NCBI GenBank assembly: GCA_902778175.1
Contig: CACYWT010000003.1
Location: forward strand, 1 to 64,000
Length of the DNA: 64,000 bases
Reading direction: 5' to 3'
Source of the DNA: an uncultured Ruminococcus sp.
Lineage (GTDB): Bacteria; Bacillota; Clostridia; Oscillospirales; Acutalibacteraceae
Position numbers and translations under genes: made by a program. How positions within the stretch are numbered: the first letter of the stretch is position 1; each line of letters begins with the position of its first letter. Below the pieces are notes generated by a model. That model did no database searches. It had not been told where the DNA came from and saw only the letters and a program-made list of their open reading frames with translations. This document shows, in pieces, positions 8,372-16,445 of the stretch.

Positions 8372-9275
8372 GTATCTCTCCTCCTTCTTTGCGCAGATAC
8401 TTTGTAATAGAGATAAAACCTCCCAGAGCGCCGATCAGTATACCGATACCGCAGAAAAGCAGAATGATCTGCAGCCACACTTCCTCAAGCGGAATCGTTG
8501 ATGTACCGATCAGCGAGATCATTCCTGCGGCAGTATTTCTTATAGGGTTATATAATGAGATAAGAGCTGCGGAAGCGAGTATCCCTGCGGTAAGTCCTAT
8601 CGTCATTGCTTCGATAATGAAGGGTATACGGACAAATGCATTTGTTGCGCCGACAGATTTCATTATGCTTATCTCAAATCTTCTGGAATACATTGTCATT
8701 TTTATTGTATTGGATATGATAAACAGAGTTACGATGCCAAGTATCAGAACTACCCAGAATCCTACGAGAGTAACAAACCTGTTAAGCTTTGTCAGAGTAC
8801 CTGCGATAGCGGCGCGGTCGCTAACGCTTGTCACGCCGTCGATGGCCTGTATTTCCTTTATTGTTTCCTTATATTCCGAAAGATCAGCAAGTCTTACTTT
8901 ATACACATTTCCGAGAGGATTCCCGTCGCCCTGCATACTTTCATAAAGCTCCTCGCCGAGCTTATCCTTGAATTCTTTAAGACCTTCCTCTTTTGAATAG
9001 AAAACACAATCATCAATATTTCTGATCTTTGATATTTCCGAACCGAGTTTTATTGCGTCGATATCCGACATTTTATAATCGAGATATACATTGATCTGGT
9101 TATCATCTCCGATACCAGAGATAAGTCTTGTTACATTCATTGACAGCAGCATAGCCGCGCCCGTGATTATAAGACAGGAAACGAGCACAACTATTGATGC
9201 AAGTGACATCATTCTGTTGTTCCAGATATTTTTAAGACCTTCTTTAACAAGATAACCGCAGCTTGACAGCTTCAT
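8361..9275 (-). CDS. ftsX: Cell division protein FtsX
   Basis: FtsX is the membrane half of the FtsEX complex, an ABC-type machine that transmits ATP hydrolysis to wall hydrolases. The 304-residue protein has one N-terminal membrane helix (about 22-46), a large extracellular domain and three C-terminal helices, including the conserved stretch RRFEISIMKSVGATNAFVR. Its start overlaps the ftsE stop by 4 nt, and its end overlaps the M23 hydrolase gene, which supports a functional trio. Confidence 0.95.
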   Translation of the reverse strand: MKLSSCGYLVKEGLKNIWNNRMMSLASIVVLVSCLIITGAAMLLSMNVTRLISGIGDDNQINVYLDYKMSDIDAIKLGSEISKIRNIDDCVFYSKEEGLKEFKDKLGEELYESMQGDGNPLGNVYKVRLADLSEYKETIKEIQAIDGVTSVSDRAAIAGTLTKLNRFVTLVGFWVVLILGIVTLFIISNTIKMTMYSRRFEISIMKSVGATNAFVRIPFIIEAMTIGLTAGILASAALISLYNPIRNTAAGMISLIGTSTIPLEEVWLQIILLFCGIGILIGALGGFISITKYLRKEGGEILGW

Positions 9276-9994
9276 ACGACCGCCTCCTCATTACTGAATA
9301 TTGTATCATCAGAGGGGTGGTATTTTGTATTTATCCTGTCATCACGTTCGACCTCTCCGCCGTTAATAATTATTATTCTTCCTCCGAATTCCTTGACAAG
9401 ATCATGCTCATGCGTAACAACAATGACTGTTGTGCCTTTTTCATTGATCTCAACAAGCTTTCTCATGATCTCGAATGACATTTTCGGGTCGATATTGCCC
9501 GTAGGCTCATCGGCAATGATCATTTCAGGTTTATTTACAAGGGCGCGGGCAAGGCTCACACGCTGCTGTTCTCCGCCTGATAATTCATTAGGTCTGCATT
9601 TTTCCTTACCGTTCAGACCGACCATATCAATTACCTGAGAAACTCTTTTCCTGATCTTTTTTTCCGGCTGACCGATAGCTCTCATAGCAAAAGCTATATT
9701 GTCATAGACGTTCATTTTATCAATAAGACGGAAATCCTGGAAAACTATCCCCATTGTCCTGCGAAGATACGGGATCCTGCGCGGTCTTATCTTCATCATA
9801 TCATAGCCGTTTACCTTTATCTTTCCGAAGGTGGCTTTTTCCTCATGGATCAGCAGCTTCAGGAATGTGCTTTTTCCAGCTCCGGACGGTCCTACAATAA
9901 AAACAAATTCTCCGTTGTTTATATCAAGAGAAATATTTTTCAGCGCTTCAGTTCCGTTGGGATAAACCTTGGAAACATTTTCAAGATGTATCAT
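9272..9994 (-). CDS. ftsE: Cell division ATP-binding protein FtsE
   Basis: This 240-residue ABC ATPase pairs with FtsX. Motifs: Walker A GPSGAGKSTFLKLL, Q-loop VFQDFR, signature LSGGEQQRVSLARAL, Walker B MIIADEPTGNID, and the switch His in VVTHEHDL. The sequence FRLIDKMNVYDNIAFAMRA is typical of FtsE. It is the first gene of the ftsE-ftsX-M23 operon, with a near-consensus promoter 70-100 bp upstream. Confidence 0.97.
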   Translation of the reverse strand: MIHLENVSKVYPNGTEALKNISLDINNGEFVFIVGPSGAGKSTFLKLLIHEEKATFGKIKVNGYDMMKIRPRRIPYLRRTMGIVFQDFRLIDKMNVYDNIAFAMRAIGQPEKKIRKRVSQVIDMVGLNGKEKCRPNELSGGEQQRVSLARALVNKPEMIIADEPTGNIDPKMSFEIMRKLVEINEKGTTVIVVTHEHDLVKEFGGRIIIINGGEVERDDRINTKYHPSDDTIFSNEEAVV

Positions 9995-10061
9995 TAATAG
10001 ATCGCTTCCTTAATGGTATATTATATAGTAAGTTTGTCATAAAACGATGACGCTCATTTCT

Positions 10062-10090
10062 ATTATATAATAGTTTCAGCTTACAGTCAA
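10062..10090 (-). promoter_or_regulatory. Promoter of the ftsEX operon
   Basis: On the minus strand TTGACT (10085-10090) is followed after exactly 17 nt by TATAAT (10062-10067). It reads toward ftsE at 9994. Confidence 0.85.
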
Positions 10091-10101
10091 ATAAATATAA
10101 C

Positions 10102-10132
10102 AAAAAAAGGGGAGAACCGCAAAGGTTCTCCC
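10102..10132 (-). terminator. Terminator of the CdaR/PucR-type regulator gene
   Basis: A perfect 9-bp stem (10110-10118 with 10124-10132) with a 5-nt loop is followed on the minus strand by seven T. It lies between the regulator's stop codon and the ftsE promoter. Confidence 0.9.
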
Positions 10133-10142
10133 GGAAACTGCA

Positions 10143-11228
10143 TCAGTATTTGATCGGATTCGAGGAAAGATATTTCTTTACCATCAGAGCGACCTTGAAT
10201 ATGATAGCGTCTTCAAATTCTCTCAGGTCAAGACCGGTGAGCTTTTTGATCTTTTCAAGTCTGTAAACAAGAGTATTTCTGTGAACGAAGAGCTTTCTTG
10301 AAGTTTCGGATACATTAAGGTTATTTTCAAAGAAACGCTGTATTGTGAACAGTGTTTCCTGATCGAGAGATTCGATGGAGCCTCTCTTGAATACCTCCTT
10401 GAGGAACATATCGCAGAGGGTAGTAGGCAGCTGATAGATAAGTCTTGCGATACCGAGCTTATCATAGCTTACGATCGAACGCTCCGTATCGAATACCTTT
10501 CCGACCTCAAGAGCGACCTGCGCTTCTTTGAAGGAACGAGCCAGATCCTTTATTCCTGTTACCGGAGTACCGATACCTATAACGCAATGTGTATAGAATT
10601 CTCCGGACAGAGTATCAACGATAGAGCTTGCAAGCTTTTCCAGATCCTTGGAGTCGATATCCTGTTTGATCTCCTTGACAAGAGCGATATCGGTCTCATT
10701 GATATTGATAACGAAATCCTTTGACTTATCGGGGAAGAGGTTCTGGATAACATCATATGCGGAGATATCCGTCTTTGCTGATATCTTGATGAGCATACAT
10801 ACTCTTGTTACGTCGGCATTGAATTTCAGCTCACGGGATTTAAGATAGATATCACCGGGAAGGATATTATCAAGGATAACATTCTTGATAAAGTTGCCTC
10901 TGTCATATTTTTCATCATAATACTGTTTGATGCTGCCGAGGGATACAGCAAGGATCGCAGCATATTTCTGAGCTGCATAGTCATTTCCTGCGACAAAAAC
11001 AGCATATTCGCTGCGCGGTTTATTGCCGAAGGATTTATATGTATATCCGTTAAGAACAAACGGAGCGGCTGATGTGAGCATTTCTGAGGTGATATGCTCA
11101 TTTACCTCACCGATCTTGCCAAGCTCGCTGCAGGCAATTACGACCGATGTTTCATCAATGACACCGATAGTTCTGTCTATAGTGTCTCTCATCTGATGAA
11201 TGACTCCCTGAAATAATCTGTTTGACAT
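10143..11228 (-). CDS. CdaR/PucR family transcriptional regulator
   Basis: The 361-residue protein ends in the PucR-type helix-turn-helix (about 300-355): FENNLNVSETSRKLFVHRN followed by TLVYRLEKIKKLTGLD. The middle part (about 130-260) matches the GGDEF-like domain of CdaR regulators, and the N-terminus may be a diacid-recognition-like sensor. Family members respond to sugar acids or purine-related metabolites, but no target gene adjoins this one, so the signal is unknown. It is transcribed alone, with its own promoter and terminator. Confidence 0.85.
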   Translation of the reverse strand: MSNRLFQGVIHQMRDTIDRTIGVIDETSVVIACSELGKIGEVNEHITSEMLTSAAPFVLNGYTYKSFGNKPRSEYAVFVAGNDYAAQKYAAILAVSLGSIKQYYDEKYDRGNFIKNVILDNILPGDIYLKSRELKFNADVTRVCMLIKISAKTDISAYDVIQNLFPDKSKDFVININETDIALVKEIKQDIDSKDLEKLASSIVDTLSGEFYTHCVIGIGTPVTGIKDLARSFKEAQVALEVGKVFDTERSIVSYDKLGIARLIYQLPTTLCDMFLKEVFKRGSIESLDQETLFTIQRFFENNLNVSETSRKLFVHRNTLVYRLEKIKKLTGLDLREFEDAIIFKVALMVKKYLSSNPIKY

Positions 11229-11325
11229 ATTCTGTTACCTCGCTTTTATTAAAATTAATTCAGCTTTTTCCACAATATCTATGGCATAGGTTATTAACGC
11301 TTATAACCATAAAACTCCTATATAC

Positions 11326-11354
11326 ATTTTACACAAAAGATTTGGAAATTGCAA
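11326..11354 (-). promoter_or_regulatory. Promoter of the CdaR/PucR-type regulator
   Basis: On the minus strand TTGCAA (11349-11354) is followed after 17 nt by TAAAAT (11326-11331), about 100 bp before the start codon. Confidence 0.65.
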
Positions 11355-11685
11355 CTGTTTTATTGAAATTTTATTATTTTTAGTCCAAAAAATTATCTAA
11401 GTATACAAATTTCATTAATTCGTTGTATGATTGTGAGATAATTTGTGAAAATAAATGATAAACATGAGATAATGATAAATAAAAATGCATTTCATACTTA
11501 AAAAATTTTTTGCAGAAATGCTATCAACAGACAGATCATTCATATCCGGAACCTCTTTTTTTCTTCCAAAGAAACACAATATATAGATATGATCCATATG
11601 CGAACAACATTATATGTAAACAGTTTTATGTCATCATAGTAATAATATAATCATAATAAAAAAGAAATATAATACTTTTCTGCGA

Positions 11686-11714
11686 TTGAATAAAACATAG
11701 GTTTATGTTATACT
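11686..11714 (+). promoter_or_regulatory. Promoter of the U32-uvrB-topoisomerase gene string
   Basis: TTGAAT (11686-11691), a 17-nt spacer and TATACT (11709-11714) with an extended -10 TG at 11706. It lies 62 bp before the U32 start codon. Confidence 0.75.
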
Positions 11715-11775
11715 AATATAAAATGGAAATTTTGTATGCATTTTTTATATAATATATGAAACGGAGTGAACCAAC

Positions 11776-12996
11776 ATGAAAAAGACAGAGCTTCTCGCAC
11801 CTGCCGGAGATATGGAATGTCTTGAAAGCGCGATCAAATTCGGAGCAGATGCAGTATATCTTGCCGGAAATGAATTCGGAATGAGAACGGCTTCAAAGAA
11901 CTTTTCTTATGAGGAATTAAAAAAATCCGTCGAAACGGCGCACAGATCAGGAGTAAAGGTATATGTAACGTGCAATACTCTGCCCCGGAACGATGAAATA
12001 GATCGTCTGCCGTTGTTTCTTGAGGAAGTGCAGGACTGCGGCGCTGATGCGCTGATCATTGCTGACCTTGGTGTTATGAAGCTTGCGGAAAAATATGCGC
12101 CAAAGGTACAGCGCCATGTATCCACTCAGGCAGGTATCGTAAACTATCAGACCGCAAATACTCTTTACGATATGGGAGCAGCAAGAATTGTGCTTGCAAG
12201 AGAACTGTCGCTTGATGAGATCTCCGTTATAAGGGCAAAAACATCTCCCGGACTTGAAATAGAAGCTTTCGTTCATGGCTCGATGTGCGTATCATTCTCC
12301 GGAAGATGCCTGATATCAAGTTATATGACGGGCAGAGATGCCAACCGCGGAGATTGCGCTCAGCCCTGCCGATGGAAATATCATCTTTACGAGGAACACC
12401 GCGAAGGGCAGTTTTTCCCTGTTGAGGAAAATGACAGCGGCACTTTTCTTTATAATTCACGCGATCTGTGCATGATCGGACATATCCCGGAGCTTGTCAA
12501 TGCCGGAATAGACAGTCTGAAAATAGAGGGCAGGGCAAAATCGGCATATTATGTGTCGGTCGTCACAAACGCATACCGTCATGCAATAGATGAGTTTTAT
12601 GAAAACGGCGGAAACAGCCCCTTATCTCCGTGGATAAGGGAAGAACTCGAAAAGGTCAGCCACCGCGAATACAATACAGGATTTTTCTTTGGAAATGAAC
12701 CGGGTCAGGTTACTGATAACGGCGGATATGTCCGTCATTATGAGGTCGTTGCCGTATGCGACGAATATAAGAACAATACAGCATACCTTACCCAGAGGAA
12801 CAGATTTTTCTCAGGTGACAGACTTGACGTTTTGCCGCCGGACGGAGAACCGTTTGAGATAATGGTGGATTATATGCAGAACGAAAAGGGCGAACAGATC
12901 GACGTTGCTCCCCATGCGATGCAGAAAATAATAATGCCGAGCAATGTTGAGATCCCGGCAGGATCGGTGCTCAGAAAGCAGAGGTCGGAAGGATGA
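11776..12996 (+). CDS. U32 family peptidase-like protein (TrhP/YegQ type)
   Basis: The 406-residue protein begins KKTELLAPAGDMECLESAI, the hallmark of the U32 family, and carries the signature FVHGSMCVSFSGRCLISSY followed by RGDCAQPCRWKY, whose cysteines are typical. Known members are not proven proteases; YegQ/TrhP and its Bacillus relatives hydroxylate U34 of tRNA, and the size and signature here fit that branch. The function is therefore likely tRNA modification, by family inference. It opens a plus-strand gene string; the next gene overlaps its stop by 4 nt. Confidence 0.88.
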   Translation: MKKTELLAPAGDMECLESAIKFGADAVYLAGNEFGMRTASKNFSYEELKKSVETAHRSGVKVYVTCNTLPRNDEIDRLPLFLEEVQDCGADALIIADLGVMKLAEKYAPKVQRHVSTQAGIVNYQTANTLYDMGAARIVLARELSLDEISVIRAKTSPGLEIEAFVHGSMCVSFSGRCLISSYMTGRDANRGDCAQPCRWKYHLYEEHREGQFFPVEENDSGTFLYNSRDLCMIGHIPELVNAGIDSLKIEGRAKSAYYVSVVTNAYRHAIDEFYENGGNSPLSPWIREELEKVSHREYNTGFFFGNEPGQVTDNGGYVRHYEVVAVCDEYKNNTAYLTQRNRFFSGDRLDVLPPDGEPFEIMVDYMQNEKGEQIDVAPHAMQKIIMPSNVEIPAGSVLRKQRSEG

Positions 12997-13532
12997 AGAT
13001 ACTTAATATCCACGGTTATCATGGAAATGCAGCCAACAGCGCATATGAAGCGCTGAGGGAATGTGGATTTGATATTATTTCCCTGCAGATAGATTATGAC
13101 CGTTCTTCTCCGGAAGCAATAATGCAGCTTCTGAACAGTCAGTTCACAAATAATTTCTGTGACGCTGTAGTGGGAACAAGTCTGGGCGGTTTTTTCGCCG
13201 CGCTTATCAGTTCAAAGAACGAATGTCCCTGCGTACTTGTGAATCCGTGCCTTATGCCTTTTCTTCATCTTCCCAGACTCGGATATGTAAGCGATGACGG
13301 TGTCATTGAATATATACGCCTGTTTTCGGGTCTTGCGGATATAGACAGCAGCCGTGTTTCTACAATAGTAGGAGGACAGGACGAGCTTATCGACACACAT
13401 GACTTTACCCGACAGATATTCCAGAACGAAAGATATATACTTGTACCTGACGGCAAGCACAGCGGAGCCACAATGCCGCTTGCCGATATTTTCAGGGATC
13501 ATATGGAAGCTTTTTTTGAGGATGAAACATAA
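12993..13532 (+). CDS. YqiA/UPF0227-like small alpha/beta hydrolase
   Basis: A 179-residue compact alpha/beta hydrolase. The opening MKILNIHGYHGNAANSAYE, the nucleophile elbow GTSLGGFFA (Ser at about residue 63) and VNPCLMP match the YqiA esterase family. The acid and base residues would be in VGGQDELID and GKHSGA. The physiological substrate is not known. It is translationally coupled to the U32 gene before it and to the next gene by a 1-nt overlap. Confidence 0.8.
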   Translation: MKILNIHGYHGNAANSAYEALRECGFDIISLQIDYDRSSPEAIMQLLNSQFTNNFCDAVVGTSLGGFFAALISSKNECPCVLVNPCLMPFLHLPRLGYVSDDGVIEYIRLFSGLADIDSSRVSTIVGGQDELIDTHDFTRQIFQNERYILVPDGKHSGATMPLADIFRDHMEAFFEDET

Positions 13533-14035
13533 TGAACAGGTTTAATAAAAACGATTTCAGTGCGTTGGACGAGTACGAGAGAAAAAGAAGTGCGGAAGCT
13601 TCTGCACATATGAATGAAGTGCTTGAAAAAATCAAAGCTGAAAATGATACGAATAATATCTCATCGTCAGACAGATACCAGGAGATTAATCATTATATAC
13701 AGACAGTAAAGACAAATAAAAGCCGTTTTGAAGAATACGGCAATTATAATTCCGATACCTCTGTTTCTCCGTCATATAACTATAATGACACATCCTCACG
13801 GGATTATGCCTACAGCCGCGATGCAAGGAATCAGATGGATGATATGATCCGTAACTATAAATCCGTTCAGCATCAAAAATCGAAATATAATGAAGACGCT
13901 TTTTCCTCACGTTTATACGGAAACAGATACAGTTACGGAAAAAACAAACTATACAAGGTCGTTATTCCGGTTTTATTCTTTGTTATTGCTGTTATTGTTT
14001 TAATGATCTTGTATTCTTCCGGGCTGTTCAGATAA
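13532..14035 (+). CDS. Tail-anchored membrane protein of unknown function
   Basis: I do not recognise the family. The 167-residue protein has a charged, hydrophilic N-terminal region (1-60), a tyrosine-, asparagine- and serine-rich middle (70-130) and one C-terminal membrane helix (about 143-163, VVIPVLFFVIAVIVLMILYS) with only GLFR after it. This predicts a tail anchor with the bulk in the cytoplasm. The ATG overlaps the upstream stop by 1 nt; uvrB follows after 24 nt. Confidence 0.75.
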   Translation: MNRFNKNDFSALDEYERKRSAEASAHMNEVLEKIKAENDTNNISSSDRYQEINHYIQTVKTNKSRFEEYGNYNSDTSVSPSYNYNDTSSRDYAYSRDARNQMDDMIRNYKSVQHQKSKYNEDAFSSRLYGNRYSYGKNKLYKVVIPVLFFVIAVIVLMILYSSGLFR

Positions 14036-14059
14036 GTTATATTATAGAAAGGCAAGCAT

Positions 14060-16015
14060 ATGGATAAATTCAATCTGGTATCCGATTACCGACCCACAGG
14101 AGATCAGCCGCAGGCGATAGAAAGCCTGATAAAAAGTATAAAAGCAGGCAACAGGGAACAGACTCTTCTCGGTGTTACCGGTTCAGGAAAAACCTTCACG
14201 ATGGCAAATGTTATCGCAGAACTTAACAGACCTGCTCTTGTCCTTGCTCATAATAAAACGCTTGCCGCCCAGCTGTGTGAGGAATTCCGATCCTTTTTTC
14301 CCGACAACGCAGTCGAGTATTTCGTTTCATATTATGATTATTACCAGCCGGAGGCTTACGTTCCGACGACCGATACCTATATCGAAAAGGACAGCTCGAT
14401 AAATGATGAGATAGACAAGCTCCGCCACAGTGCGACTCTTGCTCTTTCTGAGCGCAGGGACGTTATTATCGTAGCGAGTGTATCATGCATTTATTCTCTC
14501 GGCAACCCGATAGATTACCGTAATATGGTTATTTCGCTCCGACCCGGAATGGAAAAATCCCGTGATGAACTCCTGCAGAAACTTGTCGAACTGCAGTATG
14601 AAAGAAACGATATTGATTTTACAAGAAATAAATTCCGTGTCCGCGGAGATGTTGTGGAGATTTTCCCTGCATATTCCTCCGAATCCGTTATCCGTGTTGA
14701 ATTTTTCGGTGATGAGATAGACAGAATCTGCGAGCTGAATCATGTTACCGGCGAGGTGAAAGCAAATCTTCGCCATGCCGCAATATATCCGGCGTCACAT
14801 TATATAGTGCCGCACGAGAAGATAGAAACGGCAATAAAGGAGATCGGATCCGAGCTTGAGGAAAGAGTAGAATACTTTAAAGCGCGGGGAAAGCTTCTGG
14901 AAGCGCAGCGTATCGAACAGAGGACAAAATATGATATAGAAATGCTGCGCGAGATAGGCTTTTGCAGCGGAATAGAAAACTATTCCCGTATTCTTTCCGG
15001 ACGAAAGCCGGGAAGTGTTCCGTATACCCTGCTTGATTATTTTCCGGAGGACTATCTTCTTTTCGTAGATGAATCACACGTCATGCTGCCGCAGGTCAGA
15101 GGAATGTACGGCGGCGACAGAGGAAGAAAAGAAAACCTTGTGGAATACGGTTTCCGTCTGCCGTCGGCATATGATAACAGACCTCTGAATTTTGACGAAT
15201 TTTATTCCCGTATCAATCAAGCTGTATTCGTAAGCGCGACTCCGGGCGATTTCGAGCTTGAAAAAAGCTCGGTTGTAGCAGAACAGGTGATACGTCCTAC
15301 CGGTCTGCTTGATCCCGAAATAAGCGTCCGTCCTGTTGAAGGACAGATGGACGATCTGATCTCGGAGATCAATGTGCGTATAGAAAAGAAACAGCGCACC
15401 CTAGTTACCACTCTGACTAAACGAATGGCGGAGGATCTTACGGATTATCTTACGTCTATGGGCATCAGGGTCAGATATATGCATCATGATATAGATACTG
15501 TAGAACGTATGCAGATAATACATGATCTTCGTCTGGGTGAGTTTGACGTTCTTGTCGGAATAAATCTTCTCCGTGAGGGACTTGATATTCCGGAGGTATC
15601 TCTTATCGCCATACTTGACGCAGATAAGGAAGGCTTCCTGCGCAGCGAGAGATCGCTCATACAGACGATAGGCAGAGCGGCAAGAAATTCCGAGGGAAAG
15701 GTAATAATGTATGCCGACAGCGTAACGGATTCAATGGAAAAAGCTATTACGGAAACGGAGCGAAGAAGAAGCATACAGATGAAATATAACGAGGAGCACG
15801 GAATAGTTCCCAGGACAATAATCAAAAAGGTCAGCGATATAATAGAAATATCCTCAAAAACCGAAGAAAAGCTCCGAGGCAAAACAAAGATGAGCAGAGC
15901 CGAAAGAGAAAAACTGATAGCGCAGCTTACCAAAGAAATGAAAGCTGCCGCCAAGCTTCTCGAATTTGAACACGCAGCCTACCTGAGAGATAAAATCAAA
16001 GAACTCCAGGGATAA
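14060..16015 (+). CDS. uvrB: Excinuclease ABC subunit B (UvrB)
   Basis: UvrB is the damage-verifying helicase-like subunit of nucleotide excision repair. Visible are Walker [13 protein letters not shown], the beta-hairpin region [20 protein letters not shown], the helicase motif SATPGDFE, motif [11 protein letters not shown], and the C-terminal UVR domain that binds UvrC (about 610-650, ending [13 protein letters not shown]). Length 651 residues is normal. uvrA and uvrC are not in the window. The next gene starts 31 nt later. Confidence 0.98.
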   Translation: MDKFNLVSDYRPTGDQPQAIESLIKSIKAGNREQTLLGVTGSGKTFTMANVIAELNRPALVLAHNKTLAAQLCEEFRSFFPDNAVEYFVSYYDYYQPEAYVPTTDTYIEKDSSINDEIDKLRHSATLALSERRDVIIVASVSCIYSLGNPIDYRNMVISLRPGMEKSRDELLQKLVELQYERNDIDFTRNKFRVRGDVVEIFPAYSSESVIRVEFFGDEIDRICELNHVTGEVKANLRHAAIYPASHYIVPHEKIETAIKEIGSELEERVEYFKARGKLLEAQRIEQRTKYDIEMLREIGFCSGIENYSRILSGRKPGSVPYTLLDYFPEDYLLFVDESHVMLPQVRGMYGGDRGRKENLVEYGFRLPSAYDNRPLNFDEFYSRINQAVFVSATPGDFELEKSSVVAEQVIRPTGLLDPEISVRPVEGQMDDLISEINVRIEKKQRTLVTTLTKRMAEDLTDYLTSMGIRVRYMHHDIDTVERMQIIHDLRLGEFDVLVGINLLREGLDIPEVSLIAILDADKEGFLRSERSLIQTIGRAARNSEGKVIMYADSVTDSMEKAITETERRRSIQMKYNEEHGIVPRTIIKKVSDIIEISSKTEEKLRGKTKMSRAEREKLIAQLTKEMKAAAKLLEFEHAAYLRDKIKELQG

Positions 16016-16046
16016 GCAATAATTAAAAATGAAAGGAGACAATAAA

Positions 16047-16406
16047 ATGGACATCAAGGGACTTGACAAAATCAAAAATATGGATAATAATTGCAGTGAG
16101 GAGATCCGCGTGACGGGACTGGATTTCAATAAGAAACCGGATACTTCTGACGGATACGCGCCGGCAGAGCCGAATTATGATTTCATAAAAAAGCTTGATA
16201 CCGATCATAATGAAAATACCGAACACGGTGTTACAGGACTTGATTTTATCAATAACAAAAATCAGCCAGGTCCTGCTCCGGAGGTCACCGGACTTGACTT
16301 TATCAGCCGTGAAAAGGAGCATGGAGCTGATGAAGCCTCAACAGAAGGACTTGACAGCATCAGGCGGATCGATTTCGGCGATATGGGTATTATCCGTCAC
16401 GACTGA
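16047..16406 (+). CDS. Small GLD-repeat protein of unknown function
   Basis: I do not recognise a family. The 119-residue, hydrophilic, acidic protein has five copies of a short motif, roughly VTGLDFI, with GLD at residues 5, 24, 64, 82 and 101; three copies read VTGLDF. The spacers are rich in Asn, Asp, Glu and Pro and look disordered. I choose ATG 16047, 8 nt after AGGAG, over the ATG at 16029, which precedes that ribosome site. It sits between uvrB and the topoisomerase B gene on the same strand. A string of identical short motifs suggests a scaffold that binds several copies of a partner; this is inference. Confidence 0.75.
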   Translation: MDIKGLDKIKNMDNNCSEEIRVTGLDFNKKPDTSDGYAPAEPNYDFIKKLDTDHNENTEHGVTGLDFINNKNQPGPAPEVTGLDFISREKEHGADEASTEGLDSIRRIDFGDMGIIRHD

Positions 16407-16445
16407 TATGTGTCGTATGTAAAAAAGGTGAAAAGGAGAAGCATT

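Larger units (their letters stand above)
11229..11775. other. 547-bp AT-rich intergenic region between divergent genes
   Basis: It holds the promoter of the CdaR-like gene (11326-11354, minus) and that of the U32 operon (11686-11714, plus). The 330 bp between them is very AT-rich and shows no RNA gene or convincing reading frame; a 60-codon minus-strand frame at 11415-11597 has no ribosome site and low-complexity composition. Confidence 0.6.

Noticed and set aside
11415-11597. 60-codon minus-strand reading frame in the gap before the U32 gene
   Set aside because: AT-rich, low-complexity, no ribosome site and no recognisable motif. Random open frame.
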